Part shown: positions 11,453 through 12,964 of the stretch, in pieces
How the letters are laid out: each line of letters opens with the position of its first letter
Numbering within the stretch: position 1 is the first letter of the stretch
Origin: Spirochaetia bacterium
Lineage (GTDB): Bacteria > Spirochaetota > Spirochaetia > Treponematales > Breznakiellaceae
Direction of reading: 5' to 3'
Length of the DNA stretch: 12,964 nt
Assembly: GCA_025997755.1 (NCBI GenBank)
Contig: BNVA01000039.1
Coordinates: 1 to 12,964 of the forward strand
Notes under the pieces: generated by a model
What the model saw: the letters and a program-made list of their open reading frames with translations, nothing else
What the model was told of the DNA's origin: nothing
The model's database searches: none
Translations under genes and position numbers: made by a program

Positions 11453-12136
11453 TCACTTGTCTTTGTTCCCCGAAACATAAACGGAAAACTCACCCAAAAT
11501 CTTGTCCGCTCTTTCCGCCAAGACCGCAAGCACAATCCCGACGGATCCACGCAGGTATTCTTCGTGGAGTTTTGTCATCTCTCTACCCACACAAACATAC
11601 CGGTCGTTATCAAGATCGGCTAAATCCTCAAAAAGCTTTAAAATTCTGTACGGCGATTCATAAACAACAAAAGCCGCGCCACTATCCAAAAGTTCCTTTA
11701 GCCTGCTGCGTCTGCGTCCGGCTTTAGGCGACAAAAACCCCTCAAAAATGACGGTTTTATCCTGCCCGCAGGCAACGCTCACCAGCGAAGCAAATGCCGA
11801 AGGTCCCGGAATAGGCACAACACTATGCCCCGCTTTTACAACGGCGGCGGCTAAAACCGCTCCGGGATCACTCACCGCCGGACTACCGGCATCACTCGCG
11901 TACGCGGCGTCCAACCCGCCGTCAAGGACTTCTATCACCTTGCAGGCGGCAGCCCGTTCATTTCCTGATCTGCAAGACAAAAGTTTAACCCTTATTCCAA
12001 AATGCGTCAACAACTTGAGCGTCCGCCGCGTGTCTTCGCAAGCCACCAGACCCACGTTCTTTAGGGTTTCAAGCGCTCTAATACTTATATCCTGCAAATT
12101 TCCTATAGGCGTACCCACAACAAACAATGTTGACAT
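11453..12136 (-). CDS. rsmI: 16S rRNA (cytidine-1402 2'-O) methyltransferase
   Basis: RsmI methylates the 2'-O of C1402 of 16S rRNA in the decoding centre, using S-adenosylmethionine. The tetrapyrrole-methylase-like fold is clear: GTPIGNLQDIS near the start, CEDTRRTLKLL, YASDAGSPAVSDPG, and PIPGPSAFASLVS, then VFEGFLSPKAGRR-like and VVYESPYRI segments. It is 227 residues, against about 270-290 in E. coli; the usual C-terminal extension after the GEF..YV strand is missing. The ATG is 9 bp from the iorA stop, with no Shine-Dalgarno, so coupling to iorA is likely. The core domain is complete, so activity is likely, but the short end is notable. Confidence 0.93.
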   Translation of the reverse strand: MSTLFVVGTPIGNLQDISIRALETLKNVGLVACEDTRRTLKLLTHFGIRVKLLSCRSGNERAAACKVIEVLDGGLDAAYASDAGSPAVSDPGAVLAAAVVKAGHSVVPIPGPSAFASLVSVACGQDKTVIFEGFLSPKAGRRRSRLKELLDSGAAFVVYESPYRILKLFEDLADLDNDRYVCVGREMTKLHEEYLRGSVGIVLAVLAERADKILGEFSVYVSGNKDK

Positions 12137-12145
12137 AACGCGCTT

Positions 12146-12964
12146 TTATGCTGTCCTATTCTTGCCTTTCTCTAGTTTTCTCCTTATTCTGGCGGCTTCA
12201 AGGCATTCCCGCCTAAAGATCACGACGGAAAGCCCATTATACTCGATCTCATGTTTAAGACGGGCGGCGTTTTGTTCAATATTCTGCGGCTTTGTCTCTA
12301 AAATTGCAAAGTGCTCCTTTTGCACGCCAAGCCCAAGTACAAGCGGTTCCAAATTTGACGAGGGCAGCATAGGCGTTTGACAGCCTGTCATTGCCACCGT
12401 CGAGTTATCCAAAATCACAACCGTTATATTGCTATTATAGGAAACAGCGTCCACCAGCCCCGTTATGCCGGAGTGCAGGAATGTAGAATCCCCAATCACA
12501 GCCAGCGCCGCTTTTATGCCTGTCTCTGCCGCGCCCCTAGCCATGCCGATTGAAGCGCCCATGCAGACAATACTCTCGATAGCCGAATGAGGCGGAGCCG
12601 CGCCAAGCGAATAGCAGCCAATATCCGCACATATAGCTTTTTCACGCTCATCATAATCCGCAAGAGCCGATTTTATTGCCGCGTAGCTGTCGGCATGAGG
12701 ACAACCGGAGCAAAGCTGAGGAGGACGTTTTGGAAGCGGCGGAATACTCACCCCTATCCCCTTTAACGGTGCAAGCGATAGGGCGGCGCGTACATTGTCC
12801 GCGTCAAGCTCGCCTGTACGGGGAAGTTTTCCGTTCAGTTTGCCGTCAATTTCTATTGCTTGATGGAGTATACCTCGCAGTTTTTCCTCAACAACGGGCT
12901 GTCCCTCCTCAATAACCAGTACTTTTTTTGCCTTTTTGCACAAAATTTGAATGGAATCGACGGG
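12146..12964 (-). CDS. iorA: Indolepyruvate:ferredoxin oxidoreductase alpha subunit, C-terminal part
   Basis: IorA with IorB oxidatively decarboxylates indolepyruvate and other aryl pyruvates to acyl-CoA, with thiamine diphosphate, CoA and ferredoxin, in anaerobes. The frame is open to the right edge, so the N-terminal half is missing. The visible 272 residues include CSGCPHADSY, the TPP-binding region GCYSLGAAPP..., GASIGMARGAA, AVIGDSTFLHSG, and DNSTVAMTGCQTP. The family normally ends with a ferredoxin-like domain carrying two [4Fe-4S] clusters; here the protein ends at SVVIFRRECLEAARIRRKLEK and then stop, so that domain is absent. Electron transfer might then need another protein. The gene is 9 bp upstream of rsmI. 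An iorB could lie outside the window. Confidence 0.85.
   Translation of the reverse strand, partial: PVDSIQILCKKAKKVLVIEEGQPVVEEKLRGILHQAIEIDGKLNGKLPRTGELDADNVRAALSLAPLKGIGVSIPPLPKRPPQLCSGCPHADSYAAIKSALADYDEREKAICADIGCYSLGAAPPHSAIESIVCMGASIGMARGAAETGIKAALAVIGDSTFLHSGITGLVDAVSYNSNITVVILDNSTVAMTGCQTPMLPSSNLEPLVLGLGVQKEHFAILETKPQNIEQNAARLKHEIEYNGLSVVIFRRECLEAARIRRKLEKGKNRTA

Noticed and set aside
11748..12380. Long plus-strand open frame opposite rsmI and iorA
   Set aside because: It overlaps two well-supported genes on the other strand, has a Ser/Ala-rich composition typical of an antisense shadow, and no RBS or family signature.

Overview
The window looks like a chromosomal segment of a spirochaete, most likely a Treponema-like one. 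The basis is an FlgM of the type that opens MTIDRVGPLDPIQPGK, a PUR-domain protein like Borrelia BpuR, a spirochaete-style lipoprotein with InlB-like and glycine-rich parts, and a PD-(D/E)XK 'Rpn' gene of the kind abundant in gut treponemes. No taxonomic marker such as rRNA is present, so this is inference.

Region 1 (1-4520) is a compact operon on the minus strand. A consensus -35 (TTGACA) promoter at 4491-4520 is followed by a 55-aa zinc-ribbon protein, rpsT (S20), an HU-family protein, lnt, a receiver-domain protein whose phospho-acceptor Asp is Glu, and a bactofilin. Then comes a small overlapping gene pair that looks like a toxin-antitoxin module, a 20-codon ORF that may be a decayed antitoxin, and a partial pncC/cinA-type amidase running off the left edge. 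It links translation, envelope lipoprotein maturation, cell shape and NAD salvage.

Region 2 (4521-8904) holds two related mobile elements. Copy A (4539-5191, 653 bp) and copy B (7626-8848, 1223 bp) have the same 21-bp terminal inverted repeats, related left arms and near-identical 75-bp right arms, but different interiors. B carries an Rpn nuclease gene; A carries no convincing gene. The Rpn gene has a strong internal ribosome-binding site and in-frame ATG, which would yield a 104-aa C-terminal protein like the intragenic RpnS antitoxins described for E. coli Rpn. Between the copies lie a phosphohexomutase gene and a BpuR-like gene, both on the minus strand. Copy B ends 56 bp before tRNA-Gly(TCC), and its other end supplies the -35 of a likely promoter of the mutase gene.

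Region 3 (8905-10946) has the tRNA and a large lipoprotein gene with its own promoter and terminator. The protein joins a lipobox, an InlB/Flg_new-type repeat and a glycine-rich domain resembling the ALK/LTK glycine-rich region.

Region 4 (10947-12964) is on the minus strand: a partial iorA lacking the usual C-terminal ferredoxin domain, a short rsmI, a likely terminator, then flgM behind a sigma-28-type promoter with a perfect GCCGATAA -10, closed by a strong terminator facing that of the lipoprotein gene.

A separate GC-rich palindromic repeat (G5-N4-C5, TACGC, a variable hairpin, GCTACCCCCGCC) occurs twice, both times inside reading frames (lnt and the 3' end of the mutase gene).
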